DNA of 64,000 bases, from NCBI GenBank assembly GCA_944384065.1, contig CALWRY010000004.1, positions 1 through 64,000 on the forward strand, written 5' to 3'. The notes beneath the pieces are model-generated. The model made no database searches. It was not told the DNA's origin and saw nothing but the letters and a program-made list of their open reading frames with translations. Below, piece after piece: positions 8,917 to 17,818 of this stretch (within the stretch, counting starts at the first letter, position 1; the number at the start of each line of letters is the position of its first letter). Made by a program: the position numbers and the translations under genes. The stretch comes from an uncultured Enterocloster sp. (lineage in GTDB: Bacteria > Bacillota > Clostridia > Lachnospirales > Lachnospiraceae).

Positions 8917-10656
8917 CTATTGGAGGTTGACAGCGATAGCCACGGCGATGGCGGCGGTTCCCAGGAGGAAGAAGAAGGCCTGCATCTTGATTTGGAACCG
9001 GGCCCATTTTCCCCAGTCAATGCGGGCTACGCCCAGGACGCCGATAAGGCTGGCGGATACCGGGGTGAAGGCATCCACAAAGCCAGCTCCCAGCTGGAAG
9101 GCCAGCACAGCCACCTGGCGGGAAACACCGACCAGGTCGGCCAGAGGAGCCATGATGGGCATGGTCAGGGCGGCCTGTCCGGAGTTAGAGGTTACAATCA
9201 GGTTAAAGCAGCTCTGGAACAGGTACATAAACTCCGCACCGATGAAGGCGGGGACGCCGTGAAGGACTGTGCCGATTCCATAGAGGATGGTGTTTAAGGT
9301 GGAATAGGTGTCCGCGTCGGATCCGCCCAGCACCAGGAGGATGCCCTTGGCCATACCCACGACCACAGCGGTTCCAGCCAGATCCGCCACACCGCTCTGG
9401 AAGGAGGAGGCCATGGAGTTGATGGTCATGCCATTTAACTTGAAGATAATGGCTGTGACGCCGGCGGCAAAGCCCATGACAAAGAACTGGGAGGCAATCT
9501 CAGGGATATAGTAGCCCTTCTGGGTCACACCCCAGATAATCCAGATGAGGACGGCAAGCATTTCCAAAAGGATGAGCTTGTGGCCAAGATTAAATTCACG
9601 GGTTTCCTCCGATACGCTGTTTAAGCGGTCGCGGAAGTAGGCGTCGCCCTGATACATAACCGAGCGGGAGGGATTTTTGCGCACCCGCTCCGCATATACC
9701 ATCATGTAGGCCGCGGAGGCCAGGGTTACGACCACCCACAGGGCCAGGCGGAAGCTGGCGCCGGAGAGCACGGGGATTCCAGCGATTCCCTGTGCCACAG
9801 CCACGGAGAAGGGGCTCATCCAGGATGCGGCGTTGCCCACCTGGGAGGCCACGTAGGTGACCACCACGGCCACAATGGAGTCATATCCCAGGGCGATGAC
9901 AAAGGGCACCATAATCATGGAGAAGGGAATGCACTCCTCCGCCATGCCGAAGGTGGCGCCGCCCAGGGAGAAGAGGATGAAGAGCAGGGGCAGAGCCAGC
10001 CGCTCCAGGCCCTTGGAGCGCTGGATAAAGGCGTAAATGCCTGCGTCGATGGCTCCGGTCTTCATGATAATGCCGAAGGATCCGCCTACCACCAGAATCA
10101 GGGCGCAGATTCCCACGGCGGATCCGGAACGATCCCCGGTCACGAGGCCTTCAAATACGTAGTTTAAAAAGCCAAAGCCGCCGAAGTCCTCGGTTCCCCA
10201 TACGCCCGCGATTTTGTGAAGCTTTTCGCTGGTATCATAGATGGATTCGCCGTACTGCTCATAGAGCACGTCGTCGGTGAGGCCTAACTCATCCAAAGAT
10301 TCCTGGGTCCAGGAGGCGGAATCCGTGTCTAAGAATGCGTCCAGGGCTTCCGGGTCCACGCCCAGATCCTCCATGAGCGCCGGGTCCTGGTCCATGGCGG
10401 TCAGGTGCTCCTTCACTGCGTCCGTATCCAGGTTATAGCTGTAGCGGAAGGTGTCGGCCATGAGCACGGTCCGGGTGCTTGTCTCACCGTCGGAATCCAG
10501 GTATTCAATGGTGTGGGTGCTGAATTTTCCTGCCGGGATCAAAAAGGTGAGTATCCAGCAGATGACCACCACGAAGAAGATGATGGCATAGGTGTGAGGA
10601 GTCTTCATCTTCGTGAAGTCCCGCTTGGGTTTGGACTGATTGTTTTTTGTTGACAT
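8917..10656 (-). CDS. YfcC-family membrane permease
   Basis: Integral membrane protein of the YfcC/AitC group (ion-transporter superfamily including DcuC and AbgT-like carriers), often annotated as amino acid or dipeptide transporter. The 579 residues include about 12 hydrophobic segments, the characteristic YVFEGLVTG.SGSAVGICALILVVGGSFG and MAEECIPFSMI regions, and QVGNAASWMSPFSVAVAQGIAG. An insertion of about 110 polar residues between the first and second membrane segments (roughly residues 45-160) makes it longer than the usual 470-500. AAAGGAGC precedes the ATG. Its partner IadA suggests uptake of aspartyl peptides, which is inference. Confidence 0.85.
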   Translation of the reverse strand: MSTKNNQSKPKRDFTKMKTPHTYAIIFFVVVICWILTFLIPAGKFSTHTIEYLDSDGETSTRTVLMADTFRYSYNLDTDAVKEHLTAMDQDPALMEDLGVDPEALDAFLDTDSASWTQESLDELGLTDDVLYEQYGESIYDTSEKLHKIAGVWGTEDFGGFGFLNYVFEGLVTGDRSGSAVGICALILVVGGSFGIIMKTGAIDAGIYAFIQRSKGLERLALPLLFILFSLGGATFGMAEECIPFSMIMVPFVIALGYDSIVAVVVTYVASQVGNAASWMSPFSVAVAQGIAGIPVLSGASFRLALWVVVTLASAAYMMVYAERVRKNPSRSVMYQGDAYFRDRLNSVSEETREFNLGHKLILLEMLAVLIWIIWGVTQKGYYIPEIASQFFVMGFAAGVTAIIFKLNGMTINSMASSFQSGVADLAGTAVVVGMAKGILLVLGGSDADTYSTLNTILYGIGTVLHGVPAFIGAEFMYLFQSCFNLIVTSNSGQAALTMPIMAPLADLVGVSRQVAVLAFQLGAGFVDAFTPVSASLIGVLGVARIDWGKWARFQIKMQAFFFLLGTAAIAVAIAVNLQ

Positions 10657-10727
10657 GATCGTTGCTCCTTTGAATGAAAGTCTACCACTAATAATAACAG
10701 AAATCTGGGAAAAGACAATTCTGATGA

Positions 10728-10756
10728 TTGATTTTATTTAATTAAATTGCTACAAT
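10728..10756 (+). promoter_or_regulatory. Promoter of the EamA transporter gene
   Basis: TTGATT (10728-10733), 17 bases, TACAAT (10751-10756), followed 35 bases later by the start codon. It lies in the 134-base divergent region shared with the yfcC gene. Confidence 0.6.
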
Positions 10757-10790
10757 GGCCTAAGATTGGCGCAATGGAGGGAATGTGCGA

Positions 10791-11711
10791 ATGAAAAAGA
10801 TAAAAAATAAAGATCAAATTGTATGCGTGGGAGCGCTGATTACAGGAAATTTAATCTTCGGACTTGTGCCCACCCTGCAGAAAATAACCTTTCCCTATGG
10901 GGGCAGCGGACTTTTGACAGGCTTTTACTCGTCATTGCTGGCCCTTTTTTCACTGGCATTTATGGCCCATGAGAGCAAGGTGTCCCTGATACCGGAGCGG
11001 GCGATATTCAGGAAGCTCCTTATATTGGCCGGGGCCAGCGCCTGTACGACCCTGCTCTTATGGTCCTCCTACAGCTTTATACCGGTGGGGGTGGCCACCA
11101 CTCTGCATTTTGTATACCCCATGCTGATAGCGGCGGCCATGACGCTCTTTTTCGGGGAGCATTTTTCCCTGGGAAATGGAATCGCCCTTTTTCTCGCAAC
11201 CTGCGGCGTGGTTTTGATTGGGGTGGCGGACATGTCCCAGGCCAGCGTTACCGGTGTTGTTCTGGCGCTTGTTTCCGGAGGATTCTGGGCGTTTTACATC
11301 ATTTATCTCCAGAGATCTGGACTCAGCGATCTGAACACGTCCCTTGTCAATTTTTATATCGCCCTGATGAATATGATTATGTCCCTGGCGGCCTGCCTGT
11401 TCGCCGGGCAGTTAAAGACCTATACCATCTGGTGGGCCTGGCTGATCATCGTTCTGGTGAGTATTCTGCACCGGGTGATCGGCTATGGCCTCTTTCAGCT
11501 GGGGATGCGCAAGGTTCAGCCTGTATCCGCAGGCATTCTCTGTACCTTTGAGCCCGCTTCGGCCCTGGTGTTCGGGATCATCATCCTTCACGAGAGCGTG
11601 ACGGCAAAGCAGGTGGGCGGCCTGGTCTGCATCCTGTCCGCAGTGCTGGTGAACCTGGGCGCGAACTACAGGAATGCGGGGAAGAGGAGGAAGAAGCGAG
11701 CGCGAAAGTAA
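10791..11711 (+). CDS. DMT-superfamily EamA transporter
   Basis: Ten-segment drug/metabolite transporter, probably an exporter of an amino acid or other small metabolite. The 306-residue protein is two EamA repeats: the first from about residue 10 to 150, the second from about 155 to 295, with the typical PMLIAAAMTLFFGEHF and CTFEPASALVFGIIILHE motifs at the ends of each repeat. It finishes in a basic tail. I use the ATG at 10791, 9 bases after GGAGGG; a GTG at 10785 is too close to that site. Single-gene unit between its own promoter and terminator. Confidence 0.87.
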   Translation: MKKIKNKDQIVCVGALITGNLIFGLVPTLQKITFPYGGSGLLTGFYSSLLALFSLAFMAHESKVSLIPERAIFRKLLILAGASACTTLLLWSSYSFIPVGVATTLHFVYPMLIAAAMTLFFGEHFSLGNGIALFLATCGVVLIGVADMSQASVTGVVLALVSGGFWAFYIIYLQRSGLSDLNTSLVNFYIALMNMIMSLAACLFAGQLKTYTIWWAWLIIVLVSILHRVIGYGLFQLGMRKVQPVSAGILCTFEPASALVFGIIILHESVTAKQVGGLVCILSAVLVNLGANYRNAGKRRKKRARK

Positions 11712-11752
11712 AAGAAGTAACAGTTTCTAAAGACATATCATACCGTTAGGAC

Positions 11753-11797
11753 ATGCCGGCAGGATCTGCATTTGCGGATACTGTCGGTATTTTTATT
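11753..11797 (+). terminator. Terminator after the EamA transporter gene
   Basis: ATGCCGGCAG and CTGTCGGTAT pair with a short loop, followed by TTTTTATT. Confidence 0.75.
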
Positions 11798-11860
11798 GGT
11801 AATTGTGAAAAATGCATAAAATTATATGGCAAAAATAAGGAAATGAAAGAAAGAGCGATG

Positions 11861-11890
11861 TTGCTTTCATGGAAGCGCCATATATATAAT
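11861..11890 (+). promoter_or_regulatory. Promoter of the LacI-sulfatase-Tct operon
   Basis: TTGCTT (11861-11866), 18 bases, TATAAT (11885-11890), with the LacI start 42 bases downstream. I did not find a clear LacI-type palindrome here. Confidence 0.55.
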
Positions 11891-11931
11891 CATGCTAGAA
11901 GGCCTTGATACATTCCTTATAAGGAGACATT

Positions 11932-12927
11932 ATGCAGAAACTGACAATTTATGATATTTCAAGATTAGCCGGTGTTTCCATCACCACAGTCTCCCGCGTA
12001 CTCAATGGAAATACGAATGTGAACCAGGAGACAAGAGAAAAAGTGGAGTCGGTGATTAAGGAGCATCACTATATTCCCAAGCAGGCGGCAAGAAACTTTG
12101 TACAGAGGGAATTATTTGCTGTGGGACTGCTCACAGATGATATCCGCCATGCTTATATGTCGGAGATGACCTACACGGTAAACCAGGAGCTTGAGAAGTG
12201 GAAGTTAAATACCATTCTCTGTAATATGGCGGATGTGGAGGGGAGTTTTATCAGCCAGGTGGACAACCTGATTGAAAAAAGGGTGAATGGGGTTGTCCTT
12301 ATGGGGTCGGTATTTGAACAGAGCATCTGTAAAATCGCCATCGAGCGCCGCTACAGCGGCATCCCCTTTGTGGCAGTCAACGCCAATTTTGCCCTTCCAA
12401 ATGTGCGGGAGGTTATGCAGAATCAGAGACAGGGAACGAGAGATGCGGTCCGTTTCCTTTACGAAAAAGGGATGCGGCGGATCGGATGGATTTTCTCCAA
12501 TAAGTCTCCATCAGACAGGCGTAAGCATGCAGGATTTCTTGAGGGTATGCAGGAATGCCGCCTGGAGGCCAGGTATCTTTGGGAGACCGAGGCGAAATCT
12601 CTGGAAGAGGGGAAAGCAGCCACAGCAGCTCTCTTAGACCGATTCCCGGACGTGGAGGCTGTTATCTACTCCAGCGATATACTGGCGGTGGGGGGTGTCC
12701 ATACCCTGCATGAGAGAGGGATTCGGATTCCAGAGCAGATATCGGTTATTGGATTTAACAATTCGAATATGGCAAAAGAGTGCTGGCCGCCTCTGACCTC
12801 TATTGACAATCAGATTTATGAAAGCGGAAGGGCGGCGGCCCAGCTGATGCTCAACATGCTGAACCATCAGCCGGCGGAGAGCGTCAAGCTTCCCTGTGGC
12901 CTTGCGGTACGGGAGAGCACACGATAG
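11932..12927 (+). CDS. LacI-family transcriptional regulator
   Basis: The 331-residue protein has the LacI helix-turn-helix at residues 4-30 (YDISRLAGVSITTVSRVLNG), the hinge region, and a periplasmic-binding-protein-like sensor domain (ISQVDNLIEKRVNGVVLMG, FNNSNMAKECWPPLTSI). ATAAGGAGACATT precedes the ATG. It is immediately upstream of a sulfatase and a tripartite tricarboxylate transporter on the same strand, so it most likely represses them until a sugar or sugar-acid ligand is present. Confidence 0.92.
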   Translation: MQKLTIYDISRLAGVSITTVSRVLNGNTNVNQETREKVESVIKEHHYIPKQAARNFVQRELFAVGLLTDDIRHAYMSEMTYTVNQELEKWKLNTILCNMADVEGSFISQVDNLIEKRVNGVVLMGSVFEQSICKIAIERRYSGIPFVAVNANFALPNVREVMQNQRQGTRDAVRFLYEKGMRRIGWIFSNKSPSDRRKHAGFLEGMQECRLEARYLWETEAKSLEEGKAATAALLDRFPDVEAVIYSSDILAVGGVHTLHERGIRIPEQISVIGFNNSNMAKECWPPLTSIDNQIYESGRAAAQLMLNMLNHQPAESVKLPCGLAVRESTR

Positions 12928-12955
12928 CTTTATTTTTTAGAAAGGACAGATGCTG

Positions 12956-14389
12956 ATGAAAAAACCGAATATTATTTTTCTGATACAGGATCAAATGCAG
13001 CAGCAGGTGGTCTGGGAGTCCTCAGATTGCAGGATGCCAAATCTGAGAAACTTGATGGCGGATGGGATTTGCTTTGCCAATGCGCATACCTGCAATGCGG
13101 TGTGTTCCCCATCCCGCGCTTCTCTGCTGACGGGGACGCTTCCCCATATCCACGGCATGATTGACTGTACCCATACCGTCCCGTCTTACAGAGCGCAGTA
13201 TGACGAAACTTTGGACACAATTACTCGAGCCTTCTGCGATGGGGGGTATGATGTCTTTTACTATGGAAAATGGCATATTGAACGGACCCACGAACTGGAC
13301 AAGTTTGGAATACGCAGATTTGAGACGGAGCTGCATGTCCCCTCTTTTCCGGTGACGGTGTTTGACCGGGTGACGGTGGGCAATCCGGGCTACGCGCAGA
13401 AGACTGTGTGCGGGGTGTTCCGGGAAGGCGAGGATCACACGGAGGAGCGATATATTTACGAAAAGGCCATAGAGGCCATGGAGGAAAATAGAAAAGAGGG
13501 AAGGCCCTTTTGCGGATTTATCTCCACCTATGCGCCCCATGATCCCTACTGTGTGCCGGAGGAAATTTACCGGCTTTACGATGGCGTGGACATGGAACTC
13601 CCGCAGAGCTTTGAGGATCGGCTGGAAGGCCGCCCGCAGATTTACCGGAGAATGCAGGAGGCTTTAAAGGGTCTTACAGAGGATGATTTTAAAAAGGCAA
13701 AGCGCTGCTATTACAGCTACTGTACGCTGGTTGACAGGCAGATCGGCAGACTGGTGGATTATTTAAAGGAGACGGGGCAGTATGACAATACGCTGATTGT
13801 CTGCCTCTCCGACCACGGGGATCTCATGGGAGCCCACCGTATGATGATGAAGAGCGTGCCGCCCTTCGAGGAGGTTTACCGCATCCCGCTGATTATGAAG
13901 CTGCCCGGCCAGGAGATGGCGGGAAGGCAGTTTGATTTTTACATAAACACCTGGGAAATCGGACCAACAGTACTGGAGCTTGCGGGCTGCAGAAAGCTTA
14001 AGGGAAGCTGGACAGGCGGATCTATGGTTCCTTGGATTCGAGGAGAAAAGACGGACGGGCATTACTGCTTTGCGGAATTTTTTGGGCAGAGGTACGCCTT
14101 TACTCAGAGAATTTACTGGGAAGATAACATGAAATACGTGTTCAACGCCTTTGCCCAGGATGAGCTCTACGATCTCGAGGCGGATCCCTGGGAGATGGCA
14201 AATTTGGCGGATAATCCGGCCTATGAAGCGAAGAAGAGAGAGCTCTGTGCCAGGATGTGGGAGCTGGTGAAGGAAAGCGGGGATGTGAGCTTGGCGGATG
14301 CGGAGTATGCGCCTCTCCAGATTGCTCCTGTAGGGCCTGGAGAGAAAAAAATAGCCAACGGGTATTCCATATACAACAAAAATTTTTAA
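12956..14389 (+). CDS. Sulfatase (formylglycine-type, cysteine variant)
   Basis: Sulfatase-family hydrolase of about 477 residues, without a signal peptide, so probably cytoplasmic. It has the N-terminal metal site (KKPNIIFLIQDQ; the usual DD is QDQ here), the maturation motif VCSPSRASLLTG with Cys50 to be converted to formylglycine, GKWH, the metal and lysine region LSDHGDLMGAHRMMMK, and a C-terminal DLEADPWEMANLA segment seen in heparan- and choline-sulfatase-like members. A cysteine-type sulfatase in an anaerobe needs an anSME radical enzyme, which is not in this window. Start chosen at 12956 because GAAAGGACAG is well placed for it; 12950 is too close. Substrate unknown; the TctBAC genes follow directly. 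Confidence 0.9.
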   Translation: MKKPNIIFLIQDQMQQQVVWESSDCRMPNLRNLMADGICFANAHTCNAVCSPSRASLLTGTLPHIHGMIDCTHTVPSYRAQYDETLDTITRAFCDGGYDVFYYGKWHIERTHELDKFGIRRFETELHVPSFPVTVFDRVTVGNPGYAQKTVCGVFREGEDHTEERYIYEKAIEAMEENRKEGRPFCGFISTYAPHDPYCVPEEIYRLYDGVDMELPQSFEDRLEGRPQIYRRMQEALKGLTEDDFKKAKRCYYSYCTLVDRQIGRLVDYLKETGQYDNTLIVCLSDHGDLMGAHRMMMKSVPPFEEVYRIPLIMKLPGQEMAGRQFDFYINTWEIGPTVLELAGCRKLKGSWTGGSMVPWIRGEKTDGHYCFAEFFGQRYAFTQRIYWEDNMKYVFNAFAQDELYDLEADPWEMANLADNPAYEAKKRELCARMWELVKESGDVSLADAEYAPLQIAPVGPGEKKIANGYSIYNKNF

Positions 14390-14401
14390 GGAGGAGTCCA
14401 T

Positions 14402-14839
14402 ATGAAAAAGATAATACCGGGTGTGGGGATTCTTTTTCCCGCATGTGTATGCCTGTTCAGCGCCATTTATTTGATACTGGGGAGAAAGCTGAACATGGGG
14501 ACAATAGGGAGGCCAGGTGTTGGTTTCCTCCCGATGCTTTCCGGGGGACTTCTGGCCGTATTCTCCTTGTTTCAGACGCTAAAAGAGATAAAAGCACAGA
14601 CAGGACAGGAAAAGATGAAGGTGGACTGGAGGAAAACAGGACTTCTCCTTATAATTGTCTGCTTGTATATGGCTGCTCTGGGAATCGTCGGTTATGTAAT
14701 TTCAACCTGCTTGCTCTTATTTGCATGCGCAAAGCTGTACGGAGCGGCTTCCTGGATAAAACCCCTGCTATTTTCCGTGGTGTGCTCCGGGGCCAGCTAC
14801 TATATATTCGCAGTACTTTTGCGGGTTCGGCTTCCATAG
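14402..14839 (+). CDS. tctB: Tripartite tricarboxylate transporter, TctB subunit
   Basis: Small membrane subunit of 145 residues with about four hydrophobic segments, the expected size and topology for TctB: residues 5-25, 40-60, 75-100 and 118-140. It contains the typical GxGFFP-like GVGFLPMLSGGLLAVFSL near the start. TAAGGAGGAGTCCAT precedes the ATG, and the sulfatase stop is 12 bases upstream. Sequence conservation in TctB is weak, so the call rests largely on position before a clear TctA. Confidence 0.82.
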   Translation: MKKIIPGVGILFPACVCLFSAIYLILGRKLNMGTIGRPGVGFLPMLSGGLLAVFSLFQTLKEIKAQTGQEKMKVDWRKTGLLLIIVCLYMAALGIVGYVISTCLLLFACAKLYGAASWIKPLLFSVVCSGASYYIFAVLLRVRLP

Positions 14840-14894
14840 CTGCGGCGTATCGGAAACATTATTTCTGGAAGATGCTGTGTAGAGGAGGAAATGT

Positions 14895-16394
14895 ATGGAG
14901 ATTCTAAATTCACTTGGGGAAGGCTTCCTTGCCTGCCTGACATTGACAAATATGCTGGCGTGTATTTTCGGCGTTATAGTGGGAACACTTACAGGAATTC
15001 TTCCAGGGCTGGGATCCACCAGCGCTATGGCCCTGCTGCTGCCGCTGAGCTTCGGAATGGATCCAACTACGGCTCTCATTATGCTGGCTGGCATTTATTA
15101 CGGTTCTATGTACGGTGGCTCCACCACTTCAATCCTGGTAAATGTTCCCGGGGAGAGCTCCTCGGTTATGACATGCCTGGACGGTTACCAGATGGCCAAA
15201 CGGGGAAGAGGGGGCGCGGCCCTGGCTATCTCCGCCACGGGATCCTTTATCGCGGGGACCATTGGGATTATTCTTTTGACTATGTTCGCCCCGCCCATAT
15301 CCCAGGCGGCTCTGGCCTTTGGTCCGCCGGAATACCTGGCTATTTCCCTTCTGGGGCTCATTATCATGGTACTGCTTTCCGGCTCTTTGTCCAAGGGATT
15401 TATGATGATGCTTCTGGGCGTAGTAATAGGAACTATCGGCCTGGATCCCTTGACAGGCGTGAACCGTTTTACCTTGGGTGTGGGCGAGCTGAGCCGCGGA
15501 ATTGACTTTGTGCTTGTGGCTATGGGCGTATTCGGCCTGGGCGAGGTTATCAGCATGCTGAACGAGGGAAAGCGTGAGATCCAGATGGAAAAGGTTCGAA
15601 TGCGTGATCTTTACCCCACCAGGGAAGAAGTGAGGCGCTCTGTCCCGCCCATCCTCAGAGGCAGTGTACTGGGATTTTTGTGCGGCCTGATACCGGGCCC
15701 GGCGGCAGTTATCTCCACCTTCCTCTCCTATGCAGTGGAGAAAAAATGCAGCCGCCATCCAGAGGAATTCGGACATGGAGCAGTAGAGGGAGTGGCTGGC
15801 CCGGAGGCGGCCAACAATGCGGCCAGCTCTGCGGCGATGGTGCCCCTTCTCTCCCTTGGACTGCCCTTCGCGCCGCCGGCCGCCATTTTGCTCAGCGGAT
15901 TTCTGGTTCACGGGATTACGCCGGGTCCATCCCTGATCACCGAGCATCCGGCCGTGTTCTGGGGGCTTGTGGCCAGCATGTACATCGGAAATGTTCTTCT
16001 TTTGGTGATTAACCTTCCTTTTGTAGGCGTTTTAGCCTCGCTGTTAAAGACGCCGAAGGAATACCTGGTGCCGCTGATTATAGCCATTACCTTTGTGGGC
16101 GCTTTGGCGACGAACAATAGTATTTTTGATGTGGGTGTACTGATTCTTTTTGGATTTGTAGGATTTGCGCTGCGGGAAGCGGATTATCCGCCGGCACCCC
16201 TGGCGATTGGGATTATTTTAGGCCCTACAATTGAGCAGGGCTTGATTCAAGGTCTGATTATGGGAGATGGGAACCCGGCATACTTTTTCATGCGTCCGGT
16301 TTCCGGGATTATTTTGACAGCGGCGATTCTCCTGCTGATTATTACATTATGCAAGCGGTTTGCAGAAACAAGAAATGAAAGGAAAGCGGCATAG
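14895..16394 (+). CDS. tctA: Tripartite tricarboxylate transporter, TctA permease
   Basis: Large permease of 499 residues with about 11-12 membrane segments. It shows the TctA signatures GTLTGILPGLGSTSAMALLLPL, ALIMLAGIYYGSMYGGSTTSILVNVPGE and GPEAANNAASSAAMVPLLSLGLP with a GITPGP motif. Together with TctB and the binding lipoprotein it makes a sodium- or proton-coupled uptake system for carboxylates. The linked sulfatase suggests that the cargo is a desulfated or sulfated organic acid or sugar; this is inference. Confidence 0.94.
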   Translation: MEILNSLGEGFLACLTLTNMLACIFGVIVGTLTGILPGLGSTSAMALLLPLSFGMDPTTALIMLAGIYYGSMYGGSTTSILVNVPGESSSVMTCLDGYQMAKRGRGGAALAISATGSFIAGTIGIILLTMFAPPISQAALAFGPPEYLAISLLGLIIMVLLSGSLSKGFMMMLLGVVIGTIGLDPLTGVNRFTLGVGELSRGIDFVLVAMGVFGLGEVISMLNEGKREIQMEKVRMRDLYPTREEVRRSVPPILRGSVLGFLCGLIPGPAAVISTFLSYAVEKKCSRHPEEFGHGAVEGVAGPEAANNAASSAAMVPLLSLGLPFAPPAAILLSGFLVHGITPGPSLITEHPAVFWGLVASMYIGNVLLLVINLPFVGVLASLLKTPKEYLVPLIIAITFVGALATNNSIFDVGVLILFGFVGFALREADYPPAPLAIGIILGPTIEQGLIQGLIMGDGNPAYFFMRPVSGIILTAAILLLIITLCKRFAETRNERKAA

Positions 16395-16420
16395 GGACAT
16401 GCCGGGAGAGGAGATTTTTT

Positions 16421-17428
16421 ATGAAAAAGAATTTTTTGATACTTATGGGAATAATGGCAGTGGCGGGGTTAATCAGCGGATGCAGCCAAGCTGGCGGAAA
16501 CGGTCAGCCGGAGGCGGATTATCCATCCGCTCCTATTTCCGTAATTGTGCCGATGGCTGCAGGCGGCCCGTCTGATTTGACTGCACGCTCTATGGAGAAA
16601 TTGGCTTCCAAGTATCTGGGAGAATCTTTAGTGGTGGAGAATAAGGACGGAGCCAGCGGTGTTCTTGGATATAATGAGATTGTGCAGGCGGAGCCAGACG
16701 GCTATACTTTGGGGCTTGCAGCCACGAATATGATTCTTCAGCCTTTGTATGGAGGGACTGAATACACCTACACGGAGGAATTCTACCCTATTGCCCAGGC
16801 AGTTTCCAATCCTGTGGCGGTTGCTGTTCTGATTGATTCGCCTATACAGACAATAGAGGACTTGGTGAAGTATGCAGAGGACCACCCTGGTGAATTAAAG
16901 TATGCATATACAAATGTAGGTTCTCTTCCCCACGTGGCGTCGGCTATGTTTGTAAAGGAGACAGGAGTCCAGATGGAGGCAGTGCCCTTCCAGGGAGGCT
17001 CTGATTCCATGACCGCTTTTTTGGGAAATAATGTCCAGGTGAGCTTCACTCAGATTTCAGAACTGAAAAGCCATGCGGCAAACAATACGGTGAGAATTCT
17101 GGCAGTAGCTACAGAGGAAAGAATGGAGGACTTCCCTGACATACCTACCTTCAAGGAGAGCGGCGTGGATCTGGTTTGCGCGACCTGGTTCGGCGTAGTG
17201 GGGCAGAAGGATCTGCCGGAGGAGATTAAGACAAAGCTTGCAGAGGCATTTAAGGGAATTATAAATGATGAGGAATTTGTCAAGACTGCGGAGGATTTGG
17301 GATATGTGGTGGATTATCTGGGACCGGATGATATGGCTGCTAAGTGGGCTGAGGAACAGGAAAATTACCGCACAACCATCGATGAGAGCGGGATTGGCGA
17401 GGAGATGAAGCGGCAGGCCGGAAATTAA
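16421..17428 (+). CDS. tctC: TctC-family substrate-binding lipoprotein
   Basis: Extracellular receptor (Bug/TctC family) for the TctAB permease. The 335-residue product begins with a lipoprotein signal (MKKNFLILMGIMAVAGLISG then Cys21), followed by PISVIVPMAAGGPSDLTARSM, the hallmark phosphate-loop-like entry of this family, and VPFQGGSDSMTAFLGNNVQ. GGAGAGGAG lies upstream of the ATG. Last gene of the LacI-controlled operon and followed by a terminator. Confidence 0.93.
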   Translation: MKKNFLILMGIMAVAGLISGCSQAGGNGQPEADYPSAPISVIVPMAAGGPSDLTARSMEKLASKYLGESLVVENKDGASGVLGYNEIVQAEPDGYTLGLAATNMILQPLYGGTEYTYTEEFYPIAQAVSNPVAVAVLIDSPIQTIEDLVKYAEDHPGELKYAYTNVGSLPHVASAMFVKETGVQMEAVPFQGGSDSMTAFLGNNVQVSFTQISELKSHAANNTVRILAVATEERMEDFPDIPTFKESGVDLVCATWFGVVGQKDLPEEIKTKLAEAFKGIINDEEFVKTAEDLGYVVDYLGPDDMAAKWAEEQENYRTTIDESGIGEEMKRQAGN

Positions 17429-17452
17429 GAGACGGCTGTATATGAATTGAGG

Positions 17453-17491
17453 AAGGGGCTGGCATCCATATAGGGGGGCTAGCCCCTTTTT
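17453..17491 (+). terminator. Terminator of the sulfatase-Tct operon
   Basis: AAGGGGCTGGC and GGCTAGCCCC form a hairpin followed by TTTTTCT, 25 bases after the tctC stop. Confidence 0.8.
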
Positions 17492-17750
17492 CTCCTCAGG
17501 TGAATCATAGAAAATTGCCCTTTGTATTTCTCCCCTCCCCATGCTATTATAAAGTCAGGCAAAGTTTCTTAATGCATTGGCATTTCTGAAGACTCATATA
17601 ATCTATAGCCTTCCAGGCGTTCAGACGGATTCTTTGCTTAATTTCCTAATTTTACAATATAAAAACTGCCTTTTGCTGGGCGAGGCAGGGAAAAGGAGGT
17701 AAGGATGGAAAACCGGCAGATACAGAGGGAGACAGCCCAAGGCTGATATA
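17492..17750 (+). other. Gene-free stretch with a 13-codon minigene
   Basis: This AT-rich interval between two convergent operons holds no normal gene. The only notable element is AAAAGGAGGT (17691-17700) placed 4 bases before an ATG at 17705, opening a reading frame of 13 codons (MENRQIQRETAQG) that stops at 17746. It may be the remnant of a deleted gene start or a tiny peptide; nothing supports a function. Confidence 0.35.
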
Positions 17751-17807
17751 AAAAAGAAAAAGCACCGCATCACGAAACGCAAAGCTCAGTGATACGGTGC
17801 TTTTTTA
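17751..17807. terminator. Bidirectional terminator, end of the TRAP operon
   Basis: AGCACCGCATCAC (17761-17773) pairs with GTGATACGGTGCT (17789-17801). TTTTTT follows on plus and TTTTTCTTTTTT on minus, so it can end the TRAP operon read on minus. Confidence 0.85.
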
Positions 17808-17818
17808 TGTTATTTAGC

